Part shown: positions 9,514 to 17,462 of the stretch, in pieces
Numbering within the stretch: position 1 is the stretch's first letter
How the letters are laid out: every line of letters begins with the position of its first letter
From: Persicobacter sp. CCB-QB2
GTDB taxonomy: Bacteria > Bacteroidota > Bacteroidia > Cytophagales > Cyclobacteriaceae
Length of the DNA: 64,000 nucleotides
Direction: 5' to 3'
Assembly: GCF_001274635.1 (NCBI RefSeq)
Contig: NZ_LBGV01000001.1
Coordinates: 992,001 to 1,056,000, forward strand
Notes under the pieces: model-generated
Database searches by the model: none
Told to the model about the DNA's origin: nothing
Seen by the model: only the letters and a program-made list of their open reading frames with translations
Position numbers and translations under genes: made by a program

Positions 9514-9894
9514 ATGGTGCCCAGAGTAACGGTCACAAAAGATGCCGCAGCGCTTATTGCCAGCTTAAAGCAGAAGTTTGGCGCATTAATTTTTCATCAG
9601 AGTGGGGGCTGTTGCGATGGTTCATCCCCGATGTGTCTGGAAAAAGGGGATCTGATGATCAATGAAACTGACGTTTGGTTAGGGGAAATTGAGGGTTGTG
9701 ATTTTTATATGTCCAAGGATCAGTTTGCATATTGGCAGCATACCCAAATAGAAGTGAGAGTGGTCGCCGGTAGAGGCTCGAGTTTTTCCCTGGAAATCCC
9801 TTCTGGCAAGCGATTTATTATTTCCTCCAGAATGTTTTCAGAGGAAGAGCTTTCAGACCTTTCCCCCATACATTTTGGGGAATACCAGTCTTAA
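9514..9894 (+). CDS. DUF779 family protein
   Basis: This 126-residue protein matches DUF779, small cysteine-containing proteins of unknown biochemistry that are habitually encoded beside acetaldehyde dehydrogenases. It has the conserved HQSGGCCDGSSPMC cluster (near residues 28-42) and YWQHTQIEVRVVAGRG further on. The clustered Cys residues suggest metal binding or redox work, perhaps as an accessory to the dehydrogenase (inference). Its TAA stop codon lies inside the first bases of the adjacent MITE-like repeat. Confidence 0.9.
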   Translation: MVPRVTVTKDAAALIASLKQKFGALIFHQSGGCCDGSSPMCLEKGDLMINETDVWLGEIEGCDFYMSKDQFAYWQHTQIEVRVVAGRGSSFSLEIPSGKRFIISSRMFSEEELSDLSPIHFGEYQS

Positions 9895-10106
9895 CCCGAA
9901 TTATTCACCGCTATATTTATTCACTTAGTGTAAGTGATTTAATTTCAGTTTATTACAATTTATTTTCTTTGTTTTATAATAGCCCAAATTTGGGCAGGCT
10001 TGCTTTCTCCTCATTCATCTGTTTTGTTTGAAAAAACTCGAAATAGGAAACTATTCCTTCATTCTTGCCGCTAAACGAGAATTTAAGCCTGAATAATCCG
10101 GGTTAA
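9891..10106 (+). repeat. MITE-like element, copy 2 (best preserved, 216 bp)
   Basis: Terminal inverted repeats are TTAACCCGAATTATTC (9891-9906) and GAATAATCCGGGTTAA (10091-10106), complementary in 15 of 16 positions. The interior has no ORF but carries the perfect palindrome CCCAAATTTGGG and the block GCTTGCTTTCTCCTCAT found in the other copies. The left TIR overlaps the stop codon of the DUF779 gene. Confidence 0.85.
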
Positions 10107-10236
10107 ATTTTCGTTCTGGCTGAATTCATCTCAGGGCCTTTTCAAAATCAGGAAGGCGGATTAAAAATTTGATGATTTTGGGCATTGGTACCAGGTTTTT
10201 TAGGTGAAAAGCCTGCTGGTAGTCGTAGTTGGTGTG

Positions 10237-10474
10237 TTAGCCTAAATTATTCATCCCTAGATTCAGGTTGTCGCCTTAAGTGTGTTTTTGCAGTTTGTAA
10301 ATTGATTTTGCCGATTTGATATTAGCCCCTATTTGGGTAGCTTGCCTTCTCCTCAATTATCTGCTTCCTTGGAAAAACTCGAAACATACTACTATTCCTT
10401 TATTTTTCCGCCTTTTAGCTAAACGAGTATTTAAGCTTGTAAAATTCGGTTTAAACATGAATAATCCGGCTTAA
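10237..10474 (+). repeat. MITE-like element, copy 3
   Basis: The left end is TTAGCCTAAATTATTC (10237-10252) and the right end GAATAATCCGGCTTAA (10459-10474). The interior matches copy 2 (TTGGGTAGCTTGCCTTCTCC; AGCTAAACGAGTATTTAAGC). The right end is doubled: a second end-like sequence, AAATTCGGTTTAA, lies just inside it. It sits immediately upstream of the DUF1456 promoter region. Confidence 0.8.
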
Positions 10475-10517
10475 GTATTTAGTGATGGATTTTACGGTTT
10501 CCCTCCTTTCAATATTG

Positions 10518-10525
10518 TATCTTTG
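10518..10525 (+). promoter_or_regulatory. Candidate -7 box for the DUF1456 gene
   Basis: TATCTTTG fits TAnnTTTG and lies 22 bp upstream of ATG 10548. The longer ORF starting at 10482 would run through this box, which supports the shorter start. Confidence 0.45.
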
Positions 10526-10547
10526 GGATCTTAAAAGAGCTAGAGAA

Positions 10548-11012
10548 ATGGAGAATAATGATATTTTAAGAAGGCTACGGTATGCTTTCGATTTTAACGA
10601 TAAACAAATGATAGGCCTTTTTGAAGAAGGAGGGGTGTCTACAGACCGAGCCCAGGTGAGTAACTGGCTGAAGCGAGACGATGATCCTGATTTTGTGGAA
10701 CTCAAGGATGTGGAATTAGCGGCTTATTTGAATGGCCTGATCGTATTAAAGAGAGGGAAAAAAGAGGGAGTCACTTATCAGCCCGAACAAAAACTGAATA
10801 ATAACATCATCCTCAGGAAATTGCGGATCGCATTGAATTTCAAAGATGAGGATATGTTAGGGATTTTGCGTAAAGTGGATTTTAAATTAGGCAAACATGA
10901 GCTGAGTGCCTTTTTTAGGAAGCCGGAACAGGCGCAGTATCGCCTTTGTAAAGATCAGGTCATGCGTAACTTTCTATATGGTTTAGAAAAGCAATTGCGT
11001 AAGAAAGCTTAG
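10548..11012 (+). CDS. DUF1456 family protein (YehS-like)
   Basis: This 154-residue protein has two tandem copies of the ~68-residue DUF1456 domain: MENNDILRRLRYAFDFNDKQMIGLF and NNNIILRKLRIALNFKDEDMLGIL begin the repeats. DUF1456 proteins (E. coli YehS) are cytoplasmic and of unknown function. Start ATG 10548 was chosen over 10482 because it begins exactly at the first domain and lies just downstream of a -7 box. It stands alone between two MITE copies. Confidence 0.88.
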   Translation: MENNDILRRLRYAFDFNDKQMIGLFEEGGVSTDRAQVSNWLKRDDDPDFVELKDVELAAYLNGLIVLKRGKKEGVTYQPEQKLNNNIILRKLRIALNFKDEDMLGILRKVDFKLGKHELSAFFRKPEQAQYRLCKDQVMRNFLYGLEKQLRKKA

Positions 11013-11166
11013 GCTGTATTCAAGGAGCCAAACTCCTTTAGAAAAATGAAAATAGCGCAAAAGTAAAACGGATTTATTGGGGGTAATAAGCTTCAATTTT
11101 GTAGTGGAGAATTATCCTCAAGTGAATCTTTATCATGTGAAAGCTCCGGCAAGAGATACATTCGCC

Positions 11167-11374
11167 TTAAGCCAAATTATTCACCGATCAATGTATTATC
11201 TCATTTGAATAGCCTTATTTAAGAGGGATGTGATTGGTTTCGCTGATTTTTATATTACCAATTGGGATGAGCTTGTGTGCTACACTATCCTCTGCCTCAT
11301 TGGAAAAAAAATCGGACCAGGAAAAATTCCATCAGCTTTCAGTCATACAGCTAAACATGAATATTTCGGTTTAA
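11167..11374 (+). repeat. MITE-like element, copy 4
   Basis: The left end is TTAAGCCAAATTATTC (11167-11182) and the right end GAATATTTCGGTTTAA (11359-11374). The interior is more diverged but keeps the element's order (GAGCTTGTGTGCTACACTATCC; CAGCTAAACATGAATA). Its length is 208 bp. A 67-residue ORF inside it is not credible. Confidence 0.75.
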
Positions 11375-11874
11375 TTAAAAGGTGGAAATTTCTTGATTTT
11401 AAATCGGTGTGTTTCTCTTTTGGAATGCGCTAGGATATTTTTCTATATACCCTTTTGAGCAATATTTTGATGCACCTGCCAGCTCATTCCTCACCTTTTT
11501 TCTGTGAAATTTCATCATAAGCTTTGTTGTTTTTCTTGCAAAAAGGACCAATATCTTACCTGTTTTTATTTTCCCAATATTCTTCCTGATAAACATTTAA
11601 GTCTTTTTGCTATTGAGGGAACTTACGAATTTTGGAAATAACAGGAGGGCTTATTGTGAATGCCTCATTTTTAGGCGATTAACCCCAATCTATTAGCCGA
11701 GATGCTAAGCTCTTTAGGCCCTTTTTTTAGCAAAAGCGTTTTTATCTGATCATGGCCTTTTTGATTGCACTTCGATTTCCTGTTTTAAAATGAGATTCAG
11801 GAATAAAAAGTACAGTTTGCGCAAAAAAAAGGTGGAAACCGTAAGTCTCTGATTTTCGATTGATTAAGGAGTGA
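11375..11874. other. Non-coding 500 bp upstream of the PAS kinase
   Basis: AT-rich sequence with no credible gene; a 65-residue minus-strand ORF has no start context or family look. The only functional signal seen is AAGGAG about 3 bp before ATG 11875. Confidence 0.5.
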
Positions 11875-12987
11875 ATGATCAAATTTAGGGCTATGAAAAT
11901 AAATCATTTTCAAAAAAATCAAGGGGATTGGGAAAACTTTGATAAGGATTATCGACTAGGGCTTGACTACCGGTTGATGTATGAAAATGCCCCGGATATG
12001 TATTTATCAGTAAACCCTGAAAATGGAAAGATCATCGGCTGTAACAACACCCTTTTCAAGAAAACAGGTTTTACCAAAGCAGAAGTGTTAAATAAAACCG
12101 TTTTTTATATTTATGATCCAAGTTGTCATGAAGAAGTCCGGGAGGCTTTGGAAACTTTTAGAGAATGCGGCCGATTGGAGAATCAGCAATTAATGTTCAG
12201 AACTAAGGCGGGAGGCGTCATTCCAATCCTCTTGAGTGTGGAAGCTGTACGTGATGGGAATGGTAATATTATGTATTCCAATGGATGTTGCCGGGATATT
12301 TCTGATAGATATCGTCTACAGCAAGAGATTAATCAGTTTGCCTATGTGGCTTCTCATGATTTGCAAGCCCCATTGAAGTCAGTGAAAGGGGCATTGGAAG
12401 TTTTTCAAATGATGAATCAAAATATAGTTAATGAAGAGAGTGTTGAATTATTGAAGGTAGTCGACCAATCTTTGGATAGAATGACTCTTTTGATTGAGGG
12501 GCTATTGGAGCACAGTCAAATCGGGAAAAGTTTCTTGAAAGAAAAATTGGATATGAATGGAGTGGTGGGAGATGTTTTGGTTGATTTGGCCTCCTCCATT
12601 GAGAGTAGCGGAGCGAAGGTGGTTTATGGTTATTTGCCGGAAGTAGAGGTTTATCCGGTGGAAATTCGGTTGTTATTCCAAAATTTGATCGGTAATGCGA
12701 TAAAATTTCAGAAAAAAGGGAAAGTGCCCATGGTGGCTATTGAATTTAGTGAGTCGCCCAAATATTTTCAGTTTGTGGTGTCTGACAATGGTATTGGTAT
12801 TCCAGAACATCAGCAATCCGCTATATTTAGGATGTTTAGTCGATTAAATAGTCCGACCGATTTTGAAGGTACGGGTATTGGGCTGGCGCATTGTAAGAAA
12901 ATTGTGGAACTACATGGAGGGGAAATCTGGCTGAATTCTGACTTTGGTATGGGTTCACAGTTTTATTTTACCCTTCCCAAATCATAA
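11875..12987 (+). CDS. PAS-domain sensor histidine kinase (soluble)
   Basis: This is a cytoplasmic two-component kinase of 370 residues: PAS domain about 32-145 (PENGKIIGCNNTLFKKTGF), HisKA with His161 in FAYVASHDLQAPLKSV, and HATPase_c with N-box NLIGNAIKF, G1-box DNGIGIP, and GTGIGLAHCKKIVELHGG near the C-terminus. There are no membrane helices, so it senses an internal or diffusible cue. A real AAGGAG ribosome site (unusual in this phylum) 3 bp upstream supports GTG/ATG-proximal start 11875. There is no response regulator next to it. It converges on the cold-shock gene with a shared palindromic terminator. Confidence 0.93.
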   Translation: MIKFRAMKINHFQKNQGDWENFDKDYRLGLDYRLMYENAPDMYLSVNPENGKIIGCNNTLFKKTGFTKAEVLNKTVFYIYDPSCHEEVREALETFRECGRLENQQLMFRTKAGGVIPILLSVEAVRDGNGNIMYSNGCCRDISDRYRLQQEINQFAYVASHDLQAPLKSVKGALEVFQMMNQNIVNEESVELLKVVDQSLDRMTLLIEGLLEHSQIGKSFLKEKLDMNGVVGDVLVDLASSIESSGAKVVYGYLPEVEVYPVEIRLLFQNLIGNAIKFQKKGKVPMVAIEFSESPKYFQFVVSDNGIGIPEHQQSAIFRMFSRLNSPTDFEGTGIGLAHCKKIVELHGGEIWLNSDFGMGSQFYFTLPKS

Positions 12988-13030
12988 AATTTAGCCGCTG
13001 TGTTCAGCAGCAAAAAAGTAAAGCGCATAA

Positions 13031-13054
13031 AAAAGCCCGAAATTTCGGGCTTTT
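13031..13054. terminator. Bidirectional terminator between PAS kinase and cold-shock gene
   Basis: This is a perfect 24-nt palindrome whose left arm is AAAAGCCCGAAA and right arm TTTCGGGCTTTT. It works for both converging genes. Confidence 0.9.
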
Positions 13055-13080
13055 CCATTTAATGGGTAATGAATAATATT

Positions 13081-13272
13081 TTATACGCGTTTTACGTTAA
13101 TAGCATTCAATCCTTTTCTTCCTTCGGTAAGTTCGTATTCTACGTCATCACCTTCTCTGATTTCCTCAGTACAACCTGTTACGTGTACAAAGTACTCTTG
13201 TTTTGTTTCCTCATCGATGATAAAGCCGAAACCTTTGTCATCATTGAAGAACTTTACTGTTCCTTTTTTCAT
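13081..13272 (-). CDS. Cold-shock domain protein (CspA family)
   Basis: This is a 63-residue single CSD protein that binds single-stranded RNA/DNA and acts as an RNA chaperone. RNP1 is KGFGFI (residues 13-18) and RNP2 is YFVHVT (27-32). The N-terminus MKKGTVKFFNDDKG is canonical. It is monocistronic, with a long AT-rich leader upstream (13273-13413), which in cold-shock genes often controls translation; no specific thermosensor fold was demonstrated here. Confidence 0.96.
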   Translation of the reverse strand: MKKGTVKFFNDDKGFGFIIDEETKQEYFVHVTGCTEEIREGDDVEYELTEGRKGLNAINVKRV

Positions 13273-13413
13273 TATTAAAATATTGTGCTTGAAGGTAGCC
13301 GTTATTTATATGTTTTCAAAATTCTGAAGGTAATTTTTTAAATGTTTTGTTTTTTTTGGAGGATTCCAATTGTATTCTGCAAAAAGTGGCTAATTATAAT
13401 CCAATTGATGGTT

Positions 13414-14097
13414 TTAACAACAACCGTCACTTCCACAGCAAGCTCCATCGTCATTGGAGTGATTTTCGATTTGTTGGAAGGCATTTAACCAGTTTTCAGG
13501 GGTTTGAGCGCCCTGAATCATGAATTGATCGTTGATGATAAAGGTGGGTACAGCAGTAATTCCCTCGGCCCGAAATGCAGCCTCCTCCTGATTGACTTCC
13601 TGCATGCCGTGGTCAGTTTGTAAAAATTCTTCCAATTTCAGTTTACTCATACCTGCCTGTTCGCCATATTGGGCAAGTGTTTTCAGGTTTTCTACATCCG
13701 CACCCATTTCGAAATAAGCTTGAAATAATATTCTGGACAGCGCGTCATCTTTTCCCTCCAAACGCGCAAAATGCATTAATCGATGTGCCTGAAGCGTGTT
13801 AGGGACATTTTTTACTTTTGAAAAGTTCATATTCACCCCTTCCTGCTGTGCCACCGCTTCCATTTGAGCGATCATTGGTTTGGGGTCCTGTTGATACTTG
13901 TTTCCCAAAAAGGTTTCGTAATGTTCTTGATTTCCAGCCTGAATTTCCGGATGTAATTGGAAAGGTCTCCAGCTGATTTCTGCTTTCACATTTCCCGAAG
14001 ATTTTAAGGCTTTCTCAAGTCTGCTCACTCCAATGTAACACCATGGGCAGACCACATCAGAAACTATTTCAATTTTAAGTTTTTTCATTTTTTCCAT
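13414..14097 (-). CDS. DsbA-family oxidoreductase (FrnE-like)
   Basis: This is a thioredoxin-fold protein of the DsbA/FrnE group with active-site motif CPWC (Cys17-Cys20 counting from the first Met) and the family's internal helical insertion. The cis-Pro loop is visible as ITAVPTFIIN. There is no signal peptide, so it is cytoplasmic, like FrnE. The C-terminal tail DDGACCGSDGCC adds five Cys, which could bind metal or act as a resolving site (inference). A second ATG at 14088 (MKKLKIEI) is an equally good start. Confidence 0.92.
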   Translation of the reverse strand: MEKMKKLKIEIVSDVVCPWCYIGVSRLEKALKSSGNVKAEISWRPFQLHPEIQAGNQEHYETFLGNKYQQDPKPMIAQMEAVAQQEGVNMNFSKVKNVPNTLQAHRLMHFARLEGKDDALSRILFQAYFEMGADVENLKTLAQYGEQAGMSKLKLEEFLQTDHGMQEVNQEEAAFRAEGITAVPTFIINDQFMIQGAQTPENWLNAFQQIENHSNDDGACCGSDGCC

Positions 14098-14362
14098 ATT
14101 AACCGTGAAATTAATAAGGCTTTCTCCCTCGAAAAGTCAGATAGGAAACATGTCTGTTTTATCTTTTCCGAAAATGGGAATGCCCCATATGCGTTTTTTT
14201 GGAATAATCTGGAAATATTACCCTTTATCCAGAAGGTCACTAGCCAACTATCGGTCGGAGTAAATGCTTATTCCATCTTTAGGCTAAGTTTTTGTTCAAT
14301 AAGATGAATACGAATCGCCTTTTCTTCCGAATTCCCCGCAATCATTATATGGCCTCTTTTTT

Positions 14363-14381
14363 ACCACTTCAGGGAAGTGGT
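14363..14381. repeat. Short perfect hairpin
   Basis: ACCACTTC and GAAGTGGT are perfect 8-bp arms around a 3-nt loop. It stands just before the palindromic repeat at 14398 and has no clear T tract. Confidence 0.4.
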
Positions 14382-14397
14382 GTAGCTCATTTTTTAT

Positions 14398-14561
14398 GAG
14401 CGTGTTTAATAGCCAAAATTCATAACTTAATTTTGATTATTGCAGCAACGATACGGGATTATTTTGAGAGAATAGTAGCGCTATTGTTGAGAAATTAGCC
14501 TAAATCGCTTCCACTAATTTGAGTTTGCAGTCGGATGGTGCGGTTTTATACACGCTTTAAG
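14398..14561 (+). repeat. Dispersed imperfect-palindrome repeat, copy 1
   Basis: About 160 bp, bounded by GAGCGTGTTTAA and TTATACACGCTTT, which are inverted relative to each other. The centre (GAGAATAGTAGCGCTATT) and flanks (GCAACGATACGGGATTATTTT...AAATCGCTT) make a long imperfect palindrome. A clear second copy lies inverted at 29087-29252. Confidence 0.65.
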
Positions 14562-14702
14562 TCCTGCGTATTAATATCGGCCAAAACGGTATCATATGCC
14601 TTTTTTAGTTTTATTTTATATTGGTGACCCAGCTGGAAAGGAATGCACTTAGTTTGGTTAGTGTCGAAGTTTTTTTCCGCTACTTCGATGGGGGAGGGAT
14701 TA

Positions 14703-14913
14703 TTATCCCGAATTATACACCGCCAGATTTAGTGGGTGGTCTTAACTGGTTAAAATTCAAGATCATAAGTTTGTTTTGCTGATTTATTAATAGTCCAAAT
14801 GTGGGCAAGCGTTCTTCTTCATTTGCTTATTTGGAAAAGAGGTGAAATAGAAAACTATTCCTTTGTTTTTCCAGGCATGCCAGTAAATATTTAAGCATGA
14901 TTATTAGGGTCAA
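14703..14913 (+). repeat. MITE-like element, copy 5
   Basis: The left end is TTATCCCGAATTATAC (14703-14718) and the right end GATTATTAGGGTCAA (14899-14913). The interior has AGTCCAAATGTGGGCAAGC, matching copy 2. The right end overlaps the stop codon (TGA, bases 14910-14912 read on the minus strand) of the YciI-like gene. Confidence 0.75.
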
Positions 14914-15392
14914 GGCTGCTTTTGAGCAATTTTTTCATGTATTTTATTGACTCGAAGCAGAGCGGCACTTCCATACCAGGGTTTTAATTCCATTTTTAGG
15001 CTTCGGGCTTGTATTGCCGGATCTGTGGCGGTCAGCGCTTCGGCCTCCTCAATAGTGGGGACGTCAAAAATATAAATCCCTCTTAGCGCTTTATCGTCCA
15101 TAAAGGGGCCAGCCAATACCAATTTACCCTCTGTGGCAAGTTTTTGAATGTTTTTTAAATGTTCCTTTTGAAGTCTGACTTTTTCCTCCTGACTCAAGTC
15201 CTGATTTTCTCCAGCGTAGAGCAAAGCCATAACGTACTTTTTCATTCCATATTGATCTGCCCCAAGCTCTTTTGCCAAGGCTTTATCGAATGATGAATTT
15301 TGTCCATGGACAGCACCATTTAAAAAGAAAATAAATAGGACTATAAAGTATAAAAAATACGGATTATGGTTTTTTGTTAAATATGTAATCAT
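14910..15392 (-). CDS. Exported YciI-like (ferredoxin-fold dimeric) protein
   Basis: Residues ~58-150 resemble YciI/YCII-related proteins, with the hallmark GKLVLAGPFMDDKALRGIYIFDV and a following EAEALTATDPAIQA helix. Bacterial YciI proteins are usually cytoplasmic and of uncertain enzymatic role. Here residues 1-31 form a hydrophobic N-terminal segment ending GAVHGQ, a signal peptide, so the product is probably periplasmic. Length is 160 residues including the leader. The C-terminal end coincides with the terminal repeat of an adjacent MITE-like element, so the last residues may be altered. Confidence 0.8.
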   Translation of the reverse strand: MITYLTKNHNPYFLYFIVLFIFFLNGAVHGQNSSFDKALAKELGADQYGMKKYVMALLYAGENQDLSQEEKVRLQKEHLKNIQKLATEGKLVLAGPFMDDKALRGIYIFDVPTIEEAEALTATDPAIQARSLKMELKPWYGSAALLRVNKIHEKIAQKQP

Positions 15393-15537
15393 TTTGAGAA
15401 GTAGGTTTAGTGATCGTTTTGCTTGTGGTTAAATGAATTGAAAGTCAGTATTTTATTGTATATTAAAGTATTTTTCGGATAAAACAAAGTTGTATGATGG
15501 CCGTAATTCCTAATACCATTAATGTAGGTTTTGCATC

Positions 15538-16911
15538 ATGCTAGATTATAATCATTTGAGTTTTCGATCCACATTTGGCGGGCTTTTGGGGATGTTATTA
15601 GGTTTAAATGTGATCGTGTTTTTTTCGGCCTGGTATTTTTCAACGAATCATAATTTGGAGATTGATGTAGCTGGCCGCAATAGGATGTTGTCTCAAAAAA
15701 TTGCTTTATATCTTAATTTATATTATTCGGGAGATTATTCCGTGCGTCCAATTATTGAAGAGGCTTATCAATGGCATGAAGCGGCCTTGGAGGCTTTGCA
15801 GCATGGGGGTGAACTTTCCACTTCAAAATACGAAGGCGAATTAAAGTCCAGTAACAGTGAAACAGTCAAACAAGCTCTCCAAAATGCCGAAGCCGAGTAT
15901 GTAGCTTTTTATGACGTTGGGAATATTATTCTGGATACCAAGGCCTCGGTCGCTCAGAAAGCACAAGCGATACAATATATTAATCTACATGCTCCTATTT
16001 TACTCGAACTAAATGAAGCTGTGGTCAGGGCGATCACCTCACATGACCAGCTGGAAAGGGGGAAAATGCAATTATTTGTTTATGGGAACCTGGCTTTAAT
16101 GCTGATGGTATGTTTGTTATTACTTATATACTTATTTCGGCATGTTTTTCAATTCATGGACAAAATGAAACATGGATTGCGCAGAATCACGCTTGGAGAT
16201 TATGATTACCGACTGGAAGAGGGTGGCGGTAAAGAGCTAGAAGAGCTGTCTCGACATATTAATGTTTTGGTTCGACTTCTCGTTCCAGATCAGGGGAGTG
16301 ATATGGAGGAGGAGCGAAAACAGTTTAAGAAAGCATTGGCAAAAAAAAGTATTAAGGAAGAATTAATTCAGGCCTTAAATGCCACCAGATTGGACTTACT
16401 AAAAAGGCGGGATCGCGAGAATGCCATGAAATGGGAGGTGGAAGGTTATCGTCAATTTTCAGGAGTTTTGGCCAATTATTGTTTTAATAGAATGGGATTC
16501 TTAAAGGAAACGGCGGTGTTTCTTTCGAAGTATCTGGGTCTTGTGCAGTTTTCGGTTTTCGAAAGTGAGTGTGAGAAAAATCTAAATTTATTGATTAACC
16601 TGAAGTTTGGGAAGGAATCAGCATTTGACTTTTCTGCCTTTTCTGACATCTACCTGGAAGTGATTCAAGAGAATAAGTTTCTGAGTTTTAGTCAATTTCC
16701 GGAAGAAATGCGCCCTGCTTTTCCCTGGCTTAAGCAGGAAGAGCGTATCTCTTTACTACTAATGCCATTGGAGTTCAATGGGCGGGTGATTGGTATGTTG
16801 CAAATCCTGTCTTTGGCCCAATTGCCTCCATTTAAAATGGCTTTTATCAATAAATTATCTGCCACGCTGGCTCATGCGTTTTACGTTTCAGAGGAAAAAG
16901 GGTGGGTCTGA
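15538..16911 (+). CDS. Membrane sensor protein with PilJ/NarX-like N-terminal domain, HAMP and GAF-like region
   Basis: A 457-residue protein with a first membrane helix (about 12-34), then the motif VAGRNRMLSQKIALYLNLYYSG, typical of PilJ/type IV pili-transducer and nitrate-sensor input domains. A second helix (about 180-205) is followed by a HAMP-like segment (GDYDYRLEEGGGKELEELSRHINVL) and a C-terminal region resembling a GAF fold (about 300-455). No kinase, methyl-accepting or cyclase output domain follows. A paralogue of the same design lies downstream at 17463-18980. Function unknown; signalling through partner proteins is inferred. Confidence 0.75.
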   Translation: MLDYNHLSFRSTFGGLLGMLLGLNVIVFFSAWYFSTNHNLEIDVAGRNRMLSQKIALYLNLYYSGDYSVRPIIEEAYQWHEAALEALQHGGELSTSKYEGELKSSNSETVKQALQNAEAEYVAFYDVGNIILDTKASVAQKAQAIQYINLHAPILLELNEAVVRAITSHDQLERGKMQLFVYGNLALMLMVCLLLLIYLFRHVFQFMDKMKHGLRRITLGDYDYRLEEGGGKELEELSRHINVLVRLLVPDQGSDMEEERKQFKKALAKKSIKEELIQALNATRLDLLKRRDRENAMKWEVEGYRQFSGVLANYCFNRMGFLKETAVFLSKYLGLVQFSVFESECEKNLNLLINLKFGKESAFDFSAFSDIYLEVIQENKFLSFSQFPEEMRPAFPWLKQEERISLLLMPLEFNGRVIGMLQILSLAQLPPFKMAFINKLSATLAHAFYVSEEKGWV

Positions 16912-17102
16912 GTACTATTTCAAGAGGAGGTAAATACTGGGACAGGGGAGCCTAAAGCGGAAATTCATAAAGTGGATTTGAAGTATTTCGGTCTGATTAT
17001 GGGATGTTTTGAGTGCATAGCAGGGCTATCACGGGAAAAATTCTCAATTGGCTCATAAAATCAAGTTCCGAATGCTTGGTGTAATTTTCAAGATATGCTA
17101 AA

Positions 17103-17324
17103 CTAATCTGAATTATTCACTGCTAGACTCAAGCAGATGCTTCAACTGACTTTAATTCAGGTTGGTTAAGTTAATTTCGCTAATTGCCATGAACTCAAAT
17201 TGGGGTAGGATTGCTTTCTCCTCATTCAATAGCTTCCTTGGCAAAATCTCGAACCAGGAAAAATCCTTTCCTTTTTACCGCCCAGCAGCTATACCAGGAT
17301 TTGAGCATGAATTATCCGAGCTAA
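17103..17324 (+). repeat. MITE-like element, copy 6 (222 bp)
   Basis: The left end is CTAATCTGAATTATTC (17103-17118) and the right end GAATTATCCGAGCTAA (17309-17324). The interior GGATTGCTTTCTCCTCATTC and CAGCAGCTATACCAGGATTT correspond to the other copies. It separates the two PilJ-type sensor genes. Confidence 0.75.
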
Positions 17325-17462
17325 TGCCATTGTTTTTGGGACTAAGGCGGGCGCTCCGCTAGCTTATGGAAGCAGAACAGTGGAATCCACTGATCATAAC
17401 ATTAAGCTTGAAAACAATTTGGTTGGTTTTGATTTATTATTTTGAATTATAATTATTTAAAT

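Noticed and set aside
10482-10547. Longer start for the DUF1456 protein
   Set aside because: The added residues run over a -7 promoter box and the end of a repeat region, and fall outside the domain.
11399-11596. 65-residue basic minus-strand ORF before the PAS kinase
   Set aside because: No start or motif support; AT-rich background gives Lys/Ile-rich frames.
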